64,000 bases of DNA from Candidatus Solirubrobacter pratensis (GCF_000425945.1 NZ_AUEK01000009.1:62001-126000); one strand, 5' to 3'; counted from the stretch's first letter, positions 1-8,082 are shown. Program-made: numbers and translations. Notes: generated by a model from the letters alone, not told the origin.

Positions 1-11
1 CGAATCTTCGA

Positions 12-42
12 CACGGGGACAATGAGCTTCCGACGCCCCGTG
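12..42. other. Inverted repeat upstream of the ammonium transporter gene
   Basis: CACGGGG at 12-18 and CCCCGTG at 36-42 form a 7-bp inverted repeat with a 17-nt loop. It may be the terminator of a gene lying before the window or part of the amt leader. The rest of 1-123 holds the amt ribosome binding site (AGGAGG, 114-119). I did not find a complete GlnR-type box here. Confidence 0.3.
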
Positions 43-123
43 CGGAGACTCCTTACAGGAAATGTTTCGTCCTGCGTCCGCTCAAGCTCGGACGTCGGAC
101 GACGTTAGACAAGAGGAGGATCG

Positions 124-1611
124 ATGCGCAGGACTCGCTGGGCCGCCGGCGTGGGGGCCGGGCTGCTCGCGCTGGCCGTCTTGCCGGCTGCAGCACTGGC
201 CGACGGCGGCACGCTGAAGGCAGCAGTAGCCGGGCAGCTCCCGTCCGACGTCGCCATCAACTCGGTGTGGGTGCTGGTGGCCGGCATCCTCGTCATGTTC
301 ATGCAGGCGGGCTTCGCCTTCCTGGAGATCGGCTTCTCCCGCGGCAAGAACGCCGGCACCGTCGTCGCGAAGATCCTCGTGAACTTCGCCATCTGCGCCC
401 TGATGTTCTACGCGGTCGGCTTCGCGTTCTCGTTCGGCGCGGGCAACCAGATCATCGGCACGCACGGCTTCTTCCTGGCCGGCGGGAACGCCGCGGCGAA
501 CTTCCCGCTCGCCTGGTCCGGTCCCAAGTCGACCGGCCACGTGACGGTCGAGACGCTGTGGTTCTTCCAGTTCGTGTTCTGCGCGGTCTCCCTGGCGATC
601 GTCTGGGGCACGACGCTCGAGCGCATCAAGTTCGGCGTCTACATCATCTACGCCGTCGTCTTCTCGGCGATCATCTATCCGGTCGGCGCGCACTGGATCT
701 TCGGCGGCGGCTGGCTCGCCACGAAGTTCGGCATGCAGGACTTCGCCGGCTCGACGGTGGTCCACCTGATGGGCGCGACCGGCGCGCTCGCGGCGCTGCT
801 GCTGCTGGGCGCCCGGCGCGGCAAGTACGGCGCCGACGGCAAGCCGCGCGCGATCCCCGGTCACAACATGCCGCTGTTCGGCCTCGGCATCCTGATCCTC
901 TGGCTGGGCTGGTTCGGGTTCAACCCGGGCTCCGGCCTGCAGGCCATGGACGGGCGCTTCCCGGAGATCGCGATGGTCACGAACCTCGCGGCCGCCGCCG
1001 GCGTGATCAGCGCGGTGGCGGTGATGTACACCAAGACCAAGAAGATCGACATCGGCATGGCGGGCAACGGCGCGATCGCCGCGCTCGTCGCCATCACCGC
1101 GCCCTCCGGGTACGTGGAGCTGTGGGCGGCGCCGATCATCGGCGCGGTCGCCGGCGTGATCGTCGTGTACGGCGTGTTCGCGATCGACAAGAAGATCGAC
1201 GACCCGGTCGGCGCGCTCTCCGCGCACGGCCTCGCCGGCATCTGGGGCACGATCTCCTGCGGCATCTTCACGGCGCCGCGCCTGGCGAAGTACAACGCGG
1301 TCGGCGATCCGGGCCTCGTCTACTCCGGCTCGCTGCACCAGCTCCTCGCGCAGATCCTCGGCGTGGCGTCCGCGTTCGCGTTCGTGTTCGTGCTGTCCTT
1401 CGCCACGTTCTGGGCGATCAAGAAGACCTATGGCCTGCGTGTCAGCGCCGAGGAAGAGGACGCCGGACTGGACATCTCGGAGCATGGGATGTACGGGTAT
1501 CCCGAGCAGTTCATCCCCGCCCCCGAGCTGATCGGCTATTCGGCGCCTGCAACGCTGGGTACGCCACCGGCACGGGTGGCGACCGCATCCACTCGGGAGG
1601 TCCCAGCGTGA
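124..1611 (+). CDS. amtB: Ammonium transporter (Amt/MEP family)
   Basis: Integral membrane channel for ammonium uptake. The 495-aa product has an N-terminal signal-like segment (LLALAVLPAAALA) followed by about eleven hydrophobic segments. The two histidines of the conducting pore are visible in STVVHLMGA (about residue 219) and LSAHGLAGIWG (about residue 363). The C-terminal cytoplasmic tail from about residue 438 keeps the GLDISEHGMYGYPE signature of Amt proteins. The ATG has a good ribosome site, AGGAGG at 114-119. The stop overlaps the GTG of the PII gene, so the two are translationally coupled, as expected for a channel gated by its PII partner in the usual amt-glnK operon. Confidence 0.96.
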   Translation: MRRTRWAAGVGAGLLALAVLPAAALADGGTLKAAVAGQLPSDVAINSVWVLVAGILVMFMQAGFAFLEIGFSRGKNAGTVVAKILVNFAICALMFYAVGFAFSFGAGNQIIGTHGFFLAGGNAAANFPLAWSGPKSTGHVTVETLWFFQFVFCAVSLAIVWGTTLERIKFGVYIIYAVVFSAIIYPVGAHWIFGGGWLATKFGMQDFAGSTVVHLMGATGALAALLLLGARRGKYGADGKPRAIPGHNMPLFGLGILILWLGWFGFNPGSGLQAMDGRFPEIAMVTNLAAAAGVISAVAVMYTKTKKIDIGMAGNGAIAALVAITAPSGYVELWAAPIIGAVAGVIVVYGVFAIDKKIDDPVGALSAHGLAGIWGTISCGIFTAPRLAKYNAVGDPGLVYSGSLHQLLAQILGVASAFAFVFVLSFATFWAIKKTYGLRVSAEEEDAGLDISEHGMYGYPEQFIPAPELIGYSAPATLGTPPARVATASTREVPA

Positions 1612-1982
1612 AGAAGATCGAGGCGTTCATCCGGCACGAGGCGTTCGAGCCGATCCGGATGGAGCTGCTGTCCTTGGGGTTCCCCTCGCTGTCGATCTCG
1701 GAGGTCAAGGGCTCCGGGCGTCAGAAGGGGATCACCGAGCGCTACCGCGGCGCCGAGCTGACCAACTGGCTGCGGCCGAAGGTCAAGATCGAATGCGTGG
1801 TGGCGAGCGGCGATGTGCAGACGGTGGTCGACGCCATCCTCAAGCATGCCCGGACGGGATCCATCGGCGACGGCAAGGTGTTCGTCCTGCCGGTCGAGGA
1901 GGCGTATCGCATCCGCACCGGCGAGTCCGGTGAGGAGACCCTGCAGGCCCACCCGGAGGCCGCCATCCAGGCGGCCTCCTGA
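1608..1982 (+). CDS. glnK: PII nitrogen-regulatory protein (GlnB/GlnK family) without the T-loop tyrosine
   Basis: Small trimeric signal protein that senses ATP/ADP and 2-oxoglutarate and blocks AmtB. The 124-aa product starts at GTG 1608 inside the amtB stop. It has the PII signatures EVKGSGRQKG, YRGAE and GDGKVFVLPVEEAYRIRTGE. In a gap-free comparison with E. coli GlnB, the residue uridylylated in enterobacteria and adenylylated in many actinobacteria (Tyr51) is Leu here, and position 49 is Ala rather than the Ser phosphorylated in cyanobacteria. Covalent control at either site is therefore unlikely. A perfect hairpin follows the gene and probably ends the amtB-glnK transcript. Confidence 0.94.
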   Translation: MKKIEAFIRHEAFEPIRMELLSLGFPSLSISEVKGSGRQKGITERYRGAELTNWLRPKVKIECVVASGDVQTVVDAILKHARTGSIGDGKVFVLPVEEAYRIRTGESGEETLQAHPEAAIQAAS

Positions 1983-2006
1983 CAGGCAGGCGTTCAAGGC
2001 GGATTG

Positions 2007-2035
2007 CGTGGGGCGGCCGTGACGGCCGCCCCACG
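2007..2035 (+). terminator. Perfect hairpin after glnK
   Basis: CGTGGGGCGGCCG at 2007-2019 pairs perfectly with CGGCCGCCCCACG at 2023-2035 around a 3-nt loop. There is no long U-run, as is common in very GC-rich actinobacteria. It lies between glnK and the next gene, and argues that the next gene starts after it. Confidence 0.7.
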
Positions 2036-2054
2036 TGCGAAGGAGGCATTTCTG

Positions 2055-3254
2055 GTGGCGATGGAGGCGCAGTCCGCGCGGGATCGCGGGCCTTCCGTGG
2101 TGGAGCGCGTGCGGGGCGTCCACCTGCGGATGGTCGACGCGGTCCTCGGCGGCGACGGCCTTGAAGGCGTTGCGGCGCTTGCCGCGGGCGAGACCGGCGG
2201 CGTGGTCGCGATCGTCGTGCCGAGGCTCGGCGCGGCGGCGGCGTCCGGGCCGGTGACGGACCTGGCGGCGCTGCGGCGCTACGTGAGCGAGCGCTCCCGC
2301 GGCCGCACGGCCGCGGTGCCGCCCGGCGTCGCGGCGGAGGTCCCGATCGCGTCCGGCGACGAGAAGCTCGGCGCCGTGCTGTTGATCGGCGACGACGAGC
2401 CCGTGGCGGACGCGCTCGAGTTCCTGCACGTGGCGGCGGTCGCGTGCTTGACCGAGGTGGCCGTCGAAGAGGCGCGCCTGGAGGTCGAGCAGAACCTGCG
2501 CGGCTCGTTCCTCGAGGAGCTGCGCGGGCGCGACGACCTGGACGCCGACGACGTGCTGCGCCGCGCGGCGCGCCTCGGCTGCGACCTCTCGCGCGGCGCG
2601 GTGGCGCTGTGCGCCGAGCTCTCCTCCGATCGCCCGCGCCACGTGGTGGCGACGATCGCGGGGGAGCACCCCGGCGCGCTGGCGCAGCACATGGAAGGCG
2701 GCGGGTCGGGACGCGTCTACGCGCTCCTGCCGGCCGTCGGCGGCGGCGACGCGACGGCCACGCTGGCCGCCGCACGCCGGCTCGCCGCACGGTTGCAGCG
2801 GCACGGGACGGTCGGCGTGTCATCGTTCTACGCCGAGGTGTCGGACCTCGGACGCGCGATCCAGGAGGCCGAGCTCGTGCTCGACGTGCTGCGGCGCTCG
2901 GACGTCCCGATCGCCGAGGACATCGGCACGGGCACGTACCGCCTCCTGTTCCGGGTGCTCGCCTCGCACCCCGAGGAGGTGCGCTCGTTCTACGAGGACA
3001 CGGTCGCGCCGCTGGTCGCCTATGACGCGCAGTACTCGACCGACCTCGTCGGCACGCTCTCGGCGTATCTGGAGCGCAACTGCAACATGAATGCGACCGC
3101 TTCGGCGATCTACGCGCACCGGCACACCGTCGCGTACCGCCTCGAGCGCGTGAAGGAGCTCACCGGCCTGGACCCGCTGCTGAGCGAGGACCGGGAGCGG
3201 CTGGGGCTGGGCCTGAAGGCGTACCGGATCATCGCGCCGCGGTTGCCGCGGTAG
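2055..3254 (+). CDS. PucR/CdaR-type transcriptional regulator
   Basis: DNA-binding regulator of the PucR C-terminal helix-turn-helix family, 399 aa. The HTH lies at the C-terminus in the segment LERNCNMNATASAIYAHRHTVAYRLERV, split here as LERNCNMNATASA and HRHTVAYRLERV (about residues 340-370), the part that defines the family. The N-terminal 150 residues look GAF-like and the middle resembles the degenerate GGDEF-like domain of these regulators. I chose GTG 2055 because AGGAGG lies at 2041-2046; an in-frame TTG at 2004 would put the hairpin 2007-2035 inside the gene. The ligand and targets are unknown. Its position after amtB-glnK could suggest nitrogen or purine control, but that is guesswork. 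Confidence 0.88.
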   Translation: MAMEAQSARDRGPSVVERVRGVHLRMVDAVLGGDGLEGVAALAAGETGGVVAIVVPRLGAAAASGPVTDLAALRRYVSERSRGRTAAVPPGVAAEVPIASGDEKLGAVLLIGDDEPVADALEFLHVAAVACLTEVAVEEARLEVEQNLRGSFLEELRGRDDLDADDVLRRAARLGCDLSRGAVALCAELSSDRPRHVVATIAGEHPGALAQHMEGGGSGRVYALLPAVGGGDATATLAAARRLAARLQRHGTVGVSSFYAEVSDLGRAIQEAELVLDVLRRSDVPIAEDIGTGTYRLLFRVLASHPEEVRSFYEDTVAPLVAYDAQYSTDLVGTLSAYLERNCNMNATASAIYAHRHTVAYRLERVKELTGLDPLLSEDRERLGLGLKAYRIIAPRLPR

Positions 3255-3301
3255 GCGCCGCGACGATCGCCGAGGCCTCGGCCGCGTCGTGGTACTGGGC
3301 C

Positions 3302-3326
3302 GGTCGCGGGGGCGCTCCCGCGATCG
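3302..3326. terminator. Hairpin after the PucR-type gene
   Basis: TCGCGGG at 3304-3310 pairs with CCCGCGA at 3317-3323 around a 6-nt loop, and the stem can extend outward with one mismatch. It sits just beyond the 3' ends of the PucR-type gene (plus strand) and the decayed peptidase (minus strand), so it could serve both. Confidence 0.5.
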
Positions 3327-3336
3327 TCCCCTCCAG

Positions 3337-3784
3337 CTAGTCGAGCGGGTCCTGCATGGCGCGGCCCATGATCGCCGCGCGGCTGGCGTCCGTGTCGACC
3401 TGCTCGAGGCCGAAGCCCAGCAGCGGCGACCGCTCGTCCGGATGGCCGCGCCCTCGGGGAGCCGGGCGGCCCCGGTGCGGGTCCGGCGACCTCGCCGCCC
3501 TTGGAGGCGCTCATGTCGACATCCCACTCCTACCAGCCGCCGGTGGTGCCGGTCGGCGTGCATGCGTCGCCGTTGAACGTCTGGTGGTGGTCGAGCTGCG
3601 GGTGCAGTTCGCGCCACCCGGAGGCACAGGACTCAGCGGTGCCGTAGGCCGCCCAGAACTTCTGGTGTCCGCCGCCGGGGACCGCCACCGTCTTCGTCAG
3701 CCGCTTGAAGCTCACGTCGGCGATGTCGGAGTACAGGTGGCCGCTCCCCGTGTGCGGCTCGAACGGGCCGCCCGGGTCGCGCAT
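3337..3784 (-). pseudogene. Decayed remnant of a secreted metallopeptidase (immune inhibitor A / M14-like)
   Basis: Read on the minus strand, this stretch gives pieces of one protein in shifting frames. PFEPHTGSG, LYSDIADVSFKRLT, GWRELHP and CTPTGTTGGW run in one frame from about 3784 to a TAG at 3530-3532. EWDVDMSASKGGEV continues in the same frame past that stop. LPEGAAI then appears in a second frame, and FGLEQVDTDASRAAIMGRAM in a third, ending at TAG 3337. These pieces resemble the C-terminal region of large secreted carboxypeptidases and immune-inhibitor-A-like peptidases of actinobacteria. A premature stop, at least two frameshifts, an apparent internal deletion and loss of the N-terminal catalytic part make it a pseudogene. 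The family name is from memory of motifs, not a search. Confidence 0.6.
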
Positions 3785-3830
3785 AACGCGCGCCGTGCGG
3801 CGCGTCTTCTCGCCGCGGCCCCGCAGGTCC

Positions 3831-4081
3831 GGCGAACTGCGCTGGTAAGGGAGCGGGTCAGGTTGTTTGCGCGGCTCGCGAGGCCGGGTGATCGGTTTGA
3901 GGCAGCGACACAAGGGGTGCCTCACGAACCTTCGAATAGTTCGAAGTTTCGTAAGTCACCCCTCGGAGAACCCGCGCGAAGACGATCGAACGTGCGCGAA
4001 AGCGCCACCACGATGATCGATCGCGACCGTCAGCCCGCCGAGGCCGGAGAGACCCGCATTCCTCACCCCGCGCAGTTCGCC
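3831..4081. repeat. Palindromic intergenic element, copy A
   Basis: A two-level palindrome of about 250 bp. The outer left arm begins GGCGAACTGCGC (3831) and the right arm ends GCGCAGTTCGCC (4081). In the middle is a 23-bp stem, 3914-3936 with 3940-3962, around the loop TAG, containing CACGAACCTTCGAA; three pairs are mismatched. Copy B at 23436-23678 has the same architecture and much of the same sequence between the arms. No gene is evident inside. The remaining DNA, 4082-4239, continues in similar GC-rich, gene-free sequence up to the next start. Confidence 0.75.
3914..3962. repeat. Inner stem-loop of palindromic element A
   Basis: GGGGTGCCTCACG with the following AACCTTCGAA forms a 23-nt left arm; the right arm is 3940-3962. 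The loop is TAG. Twenty of 23 pairs match. The same stem, with different changes, is found in copy B. Confidence 0.75.
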
Positions 4082-4239
4082 GGTCCCGCGACGCGCGCCC
4101 GAAGCCGCCCGCGCGCCGAACCGCATGGGGATTCGCTTCTACCGGGTCGGATGAGTCCTGCCGGCGGCTCGCGCCTGATCGGCGACTTTGCGCAATCCGC
4201 CCGCTCCGTTGGGCGCCCCGCCGGGTTACGGATGCTTGC

Positions 4240-4974
4240 ATGAGGCGCACTTGGCTGGCAGTCGCGGCGGCGACCTTGACACTCGGCGTCGCCGCTCCGG
4301 CGCTCGCCACCGACGTCCAGGGAACCGACCTGACCGACTTCCTGGTGGGAACCGCGACGGCCGACAGCATCACCGCCAAGGCCGGCGGCGACGTCGTCTA
4401 CGGACTCGGCGCCGCCGACAAGATCGACGGCGGCGAGGGCGACGACACGATCGAGGGCGACGGCGTGTGCAAGCCGGGCGCCGTCGTCCCAGACGACTGC
4501 AACGACCGCGACGACCGCTCGGGCGGCCCCGACACGCTGATCGGCGGCCCCGGCCGTGACCAGCTGCGCGGCGGCCGCGGCAATGACCGCCTCGACGGCG
4601 GCGACGACACCGACTCGATCTCGGGCGGCTCCGGCAACGACCGCATCACCGGCGGGGCGGGCGACGACGAGATCGACGGCGGTACCGGGCTCGACGACAT
4701 CCACGGCGACGCGGGTGACGACTGGATCGCCACGGGGGGCGGCTCGGACCGGATCGACGCCGGCGCGGGCGACGACATCGTCGCGACGGAGTCCGGCAAC
4801 GACCGCATCACCGGCGGCCCCGGGCGCGACCAGATCGGCTCCGGCGCGGGCCGCGACACGATCGACGTGCGCGACGGCGAGCGCGACACCGTCGACTGCG
4901 GCAGCGGCTCGGATACCGTCACCGCGGACAGGCGCGATCGGCTGACGCATTGCGAGCACGTCAAGCGGCGGTGA
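4240..4974 (+). CDS. Secreted RTX-like calcium-binding repeat protein
   Basis: The 244-aa product begins with a clear signal peptide ([23 protein letters not shown]). From about residue 30 it is built almost wholly of glycine-aspartate nonapeptide repeats of the GGxGxDxI type ([33 protein letters not shown]), the signature of calcium-binding beta-roll (hemolysin-type) repeats. The short C-terminal part has two cysteines ([10 protein letters not shown] and LTHCEHV), perhaps a capping disulfide. A smaller relative lies at 57058-57549 with the same ending style. There is no enzymatic domain, so a structural or surface role after export is likely but unproven. Confidence 0.85.
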   Translation: MRRTWLAVAAATLTLGVAAPALATDVQGTDLTDFLVGTATADSITAKAGGDVVYGLGAADKIDGGEGDDTIEGDGVCKPGAVVPDDCNDRDDRSGGPDTLIGGPGRDQLRGGRGNDRLDGGDDTDSISGGSGNDRITGGAGDDEIDGGTGLDDIHGDAGDDWIATGGGSDRIDAGAGDDIVATESGNDRITGGPGRDQIGSGAGRDTIDVRDGERDTVDCGSGSDTVTADRRDRLTHCEHVKRR

Positions 4975-5108
4975 ACGTGGGCTCTACGGTGAGCCGCGGG
5001 AACTGCTACGGTGCGGCGCGACAAATCCGCAGTGCCGCATCGCAGATCGTCGCTCCAAAGCACCTCCGCGTACCGCAGCACAGCACCAAGCACCACGTGG
5101 AGGCCAGC

Positions 5109-5312
5109 ATGGCAACCGGAACCGTTAAGTGGTTCAACGACGAGAAGGGCTTCGGCTTCATCACCCCGGACGAGACGGGCACGGACCTGTTCGTGCACCA
5201 CAGCGCCATCCAGGGCGAGGGCTTCCGCTCGCTCGCCGAGGGCGCGCGCGTCTCGTACACGGCCGAGGCGGGCCCGAAGGGCCCCAAGGCCGTCCAGGTC
5301 CAGCCGCTCTAG
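5109..5312 (+). CDS. csp: Cold-shock protein, CspA family
   Basis: A 67-aa single-domain RNA chaperone with the cold-shock fold. Both RNA-binding motifs are intact: KGFGFI (RNP1) and LFVHHSAI (RNP2). It starts [14 protein letters not shown], typical of actinobacterial Csp. The ribosome site GTGGAGG lies 5 nt before the ATG. The 134-nt gap from the previous stop (4975-5108) is long enough for the structured 5' leader often seen on csp genes; I see no further gene in it. Confidence 0.95.
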   Translation: MATGTVKWFNDEKGFGFITPDETGTDLFVHHSAIQGEGFRSLAEGARVSYTAEAGPKGPKAVQVQPL

Positions 5313-5324
5313 CTCCGCGGCACC

Positions 5325-5353
5325 GCGCTCACGGCCCGTCCGGCCGTGAGCGC
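5325..5353. terminator. Bidirectional hairpin between csp and the acyl-CoA ligase gene
   Basis: GCGCTCACGGCC at 5325-5336 pairs perfectly with GGCCGTGAGCGC at 5342-5353 around a 5-nt loop. It serves the csp 3' end and overlaps the stop codon of the convergent ligase gene. Confidence 0.7.
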
Positions 5354-6852
5354 AGCTCGCGCCGCAGGATCTTCCCGCTGGCCGTCTTCGGCAGCTCGTC
5401 GATGAGCTCCACCAGCCGCGGGTACTTGTACGACGCCAGGCGCTCGCGCGCGTAGGCGATCAGCTCGTCCGGCGCGACCTCCGCGCCGGGCTTGAGCGAG
5501 ACGAAGGCCTTGACCGTCTCGCCGCGGTACTCGTCCGGCACGCCGACGACGGCGACCTCGCGCACCGCCGGATGGCGGTAGAGGACGTCCTCGACCTCCC
5601 GCGGCCAGACCTTGAAGCCGGACGCGTTGATCTGGTCCTTGAGCCGGTCGATCACGTAGAACCAGCCTTCGGGGTCCATCAGCCCGACGTCGCCGGTGCG
5701 CAGCTCGCCGCCGGGGATCGCGTGCCCGGTCGCGTCCGGGCGCTCCCAGTACCCGGGGACCACCTGGGGCCCGCGGATCGCGATCTCCCCGGGCTCGCCG
5801 GCCGCGACGCTCTCGCCCTGGGGGTCGACGATCCGCACGTCGGTCGCGGTCACCGGGATGCCGATCGAGAGCGCGCCGGAGGACTCGTCGACCGGTGGCC
5901 GCAGCCCCACCGGCACGAGGTGCGCGGGTGAGGTCGTCTCCGTCAGCCCGTAGGCCACGCGCAGCGGGCTGCCGCTGCGCCGCTCCCACGCCTCCGCACT
6001 CGCGACCGACACCGGTGCGCCGCCGCTGTAGGCCTTGGTCATCGAGCTGAGGTCGTGCTCGCCGGGCGCGTTGAGGATCGCGGTGAAGGCGGTGATGGCG
6101 GCGACCGTGAACGTGGTGCGGTGGCGCTCGATCAGCGCGCACGTGGCCGCGGCGTCGAAGCGCCCGCCGAGCACGAGCGGCATCGGCACGAGCAGGGCGG
6201 AGGCGACGTGCGCCACCAACCCGGTCACGTGGAACAGCGGCGCCATGCCGATGATCACGTCGTCGGGCGTGAGCTGCGCGAAGTCGCGGTAGGCGCGCGC
6301 GCCGTGCACGAGGTTCGCGTGCGTGTTCATCGCGCCCTTCGGCGGACCGGTCGTGCCGGACGTGTACGTGAGCACCGCGACGTCCTCCGGCGCGATCCGC
6401 GCGGGCGCCGGCCGCTCGCCGGCGTGCTCGCGCGCGAGCGCCGCGGCGTCGACGGTCTCGACGTGCAGGTCCTCGGCGGCGAGCAGCAGCGCGGCGCCGG
6501 AGTCCTCGAGCTCGAAGTCGATCTCGCCCGCCCGCAGCATCGGGCTGACCATCACGGCGATCGCCCCGAGCTTCCAGCACGCGAGCAGCGCGTAGACGAA
6601 CTCCGGGACGTTCTGGAGCCGGATCGCGACGCGATCGCCCTGCCCGATGCCGCGCGCCGCGAGCCCGGCGGCAACGGCGTCCGCGCGAGCATCGGCATCC
6701 CGCAGCGAGATGCGCCCGTCGCCGTGGCGGATCAGATCGCGCTCGCCACCCGCCTCGATCTCCGCCGCCAGCGCGTCCATGATCGTCGGCGGCGCCGGTC
6801 CCGAGCCGGGCGCCTTGTCGAGCCACGGTCGCGCGAGATACGGGTCGCTCAC
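5329..6852 (-). CDS. Acyl-CoA synthetase / AMP-dependent ligase
   Basis: Member of the ANL superfamily that activates a carboxylic acid with ATP and CoA, 507 aa. Visible motifs are the AMP/phosphate-binding loop LTYTSGTTGPPKGAM (about 165-180), YGLTET (about 300), the hinge region TGDVGLMD followed by VIDRLKDQINASGFKVWP, and the catalytic lysine region LPKTASGKILRREL near the C-terminus. Most similar in style to medium or long-chain fatty-acid CoA ligases; the exact substrate cannot be told. The GTG start overlaps the stop of the upstream lipoprotein gene (GTGA), so the two form an operon. Confidence 0.9.
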   Translation of the reverse strand: MSDPYLARPWLDKAPGSGPAPPTIMDALAAEIEAGGERDLIRHGDGRISLRDADARADAVAAGLAARGIGQGDRVAIRLQNVPEFVYALLACWKLGAIAVMVSPMLRAGEIDFELEDSGAALLLAAEDLHVETVDAAALAREHAGERPAPARIAPEDVAVLTYTSGTTGPPKGAMNTHANLVHGARAYRDFAQLTPDDVIIGMAPLFHVTGLVAHVASALLVPMPLVLGGRFDAAATCALIERHRTTFTVAAITAFTAILNAPGEHDLSSMTKAYSGGAPVSVASAEAWERRSGSPLRVAYGLTETTSPAHLVPVGLRPPVDESSGALSIGIPVTATDVRIVDPQGESVAAGEPGEIAIRGPQVVPGYWERPDATGHAIPGGELRTGDVGLMDPEGWFYVIDRLKDQINASGFKVWPREVEDVLYRHPAVREVAVVGVPDEYRGETVKAFVSLKPGAEVAPDELIAYARERLASYKYPRLVELIDELPKTASGKILRRELRSRPDGP

Positions 6853-7442
6853 GAGTCCGGCCGGTCAGAGCCTCCGCGGATCACGCCGCCGTCGTCCCCG
6901 ACGCGCGCCGGTACCGGCTCGTCGTCGATCGTGACCCGGAAGCGTCCTTCGGTGCGCCCGCCGGCGGCCGCCTTCGCCCGCCCGGCGAGCCCCGGCGAGA
7001 CGCGGTAGGCCACCGTGTACGTCCCCGCCTTGGCCGCCACGAGCCGCCACGTCAGCACGCGTGACTGTCCCGGCCGCAGCGGGCCCGCGCTCCATGTGTT
7101 GACCGCTGCCGTGTCGCCGCGGCGCGGCCCGCGATCGAGCACCCAGATCGGCCGCGTCGAGTCCGCTTGATCGCCGCCGGACGAGCCCTGCCCGAACGCG
7201 CTCGGCGCGACGCCCGCCGGGGCGGCGGTCTCGACGGTCACCGCGACAGGCAGGGCGCGCGTGTCGGCGTTGCGCACGCGGACGCGCAGCTGCACGGTCT
7301 GGGCGATGTGCTGCGTGCGGGGGAACGAGGCGCTGACGACCTCGACCTTGAAGTCCCCGGATGGCTCGTCGGCGTCCTGGCGCGCGCCGCCGCCCCCGCA
7401 GCCCGCGGCGAGCACGACGGCGAGCACGATCACCCGGCGCAT
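6849..7442 (-). CDS. Putative lipoprotein of unknown function
   Basis: The 197-aa product starts with a short hydrophobic signal ending in the lipobox LAAGC, so it is probably exported and lipid-anchored. The rest looks beta-rich: VQLRVRVRNADTRALPVAVTVE and SRVLTWRLVAAKAGTYTVAYRV resemble an immunoglobulin- or CARDB-like fold used in surface proteins. No catalytic motif is seen. It is translationally coupled to the acyl-CoA ligase, which suggests a linked but unknown role. The 48-bp gap to the divergent GNAT gene must hold both promoters. Confidence 0.72.
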   Translation of the reverse strand: MRRVIVLAVVLAAGCGGGGARQDADEPSGDFKVEVVSASFPRTQHIAQTVQLRVRVRNADTRALPVAVTVETAAPAGVAPSAFGQGSSGGDQADSTRPIWVLDRGPRRGDTAAVNTWSAGPLRPGQSRVLTWRLVAAKAGTYTVAYRVSPGLAGRAKAAAGGRTEGRFRVTIDDEPVPARVGDDGGVIRGGSDRPDS

Positions 7443-7471
7443 CAGTCGGGCGAACGTATCACCGCGCGGGC

Positions 7472-7477
7472 TACGCT
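7472..7477 (+). promoter_or_regulatory. -10-like box (TACGCT) before the GNAT gene
   Basis: TACGCT lies 13 nt before the ATG at 7491, with no convincing ribosome site between. Transcription would begin within a few bases of the start codon. Confidence 0.45.
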
Positions 7478-7490
7478 CGCGCCAGACGAG

Positions 7491-8036
7491 ATGCCATCCC
7501 TGCCCGTCCCCGAAGAGCTCCGCCGGGACGGCATCGCCCTGCGCCGCCTGCGCGCCCGCGACGCCGGACCATTCGCGAACGCCTTCCGCGAGGACCCGGG
7601 GCTGGGCGCCCTGATCGGCGCCGAGGAGGACCCGACGGAGTCGGGGGTGCGTCGCTTCATCGCGCGACAGCCGCGCCTGCGCGCCCGCGGCGAGTTCCTC
7701 GGCCTCGCGGTGACCGACGCCAGCGGGCGGCCGTTCCTCGGCCACGTGATGCTGCACAGCGTCGACTTCAAGAACCGCCGCGCCGAGATCGGCTACTGGC
7801 TCGTGCCGGCCGCGCGCGGCCGCGGGATCGGCAAGACAGCGGTCTCGCTGCTGGTGGAATGGGCGTTCGCGGAGCTGGACCTGCACCGCATCGAGATCAC
7901 CACCACGCCGGAAAACGCCGCCGCGCGAGCCCTCGCGGCAGCGCTCGGATTTACGGAGGAAGGCGTGATGCGGGGCCGCAACCTCGAGCGCGGACGGCAC
8001 GTCGACGTCGTCCTGCTGGCCCGTTTGCGCAAGTAA
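7491..8036 (+). CDS. GNAT-family N-acetyltransferase (RimJ/RimL-like)
   Basis: A 181-aa acyl-CoA-dependent acetyltransferase. The acetyl-CoA pyrophosphate loop is seen in VPAARGRGIGKTAV (about 105-118), followed by the family pattern LDLHRIEITTTPENAAARALAAALGF and EGVMRGRNLERGRHVDVVLLAR, typical of the RimJ/RimL subgroup that acetylates protein or small-molecule amines. The substrate is unknown. The gene is monocistronic and divergent from the lipoprotein gene. Confidence 0.85.
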   Translation: MPSLPVPEELRRDGIALRRLRARDAGPFANAFREDPGLGALIGAEEDPTESGVRRFIARQPRLRARGEFLGLAVTDASGRPFLGHVMLHSVDFKNRRAEIGYWLVPAARGRGIGKTAVSLLVEWAFAELDLHRIEITTTPENAAARALAAALGFTEEGVMRGRNLERGRHVDVVLLARLRK

Positions 8037-8052
8037 CGGCGCCGGTTCCCGT

Positions 8053-8082
8053 TTGAGCCGGCGATACGCCGTGCCATAACCT
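8053..8082 (+). promoter_or_regulatory. Likely promoter of the yrbE-mce operon
   Basis: TTGAGC at 8053-8058 and TAACCT at 8077-8082 are spaced 18 nt, a good housekeeping-type -35/-10 pair. A leader of about 30 nt follows, with two direct copies of TGTAGGGG (8092-8110) and the ribosome site GAGGAGA just before the GTG at 8121. Confidence 0.5.

Noticed and set aside
60..123. GlnR-type nitrogen operator before amtB
   Set aside because: GTTTC is present but the paired GTNAC half-sites at the right spacing are not.
3914..3962. LexA/SOS box in the inner stem of the palindromic element
   Set aside because: The stem contains CGAACCTTCG, but the actinobacterial SOS box needs GAAC-N4-GTTC spacing, which is not met.
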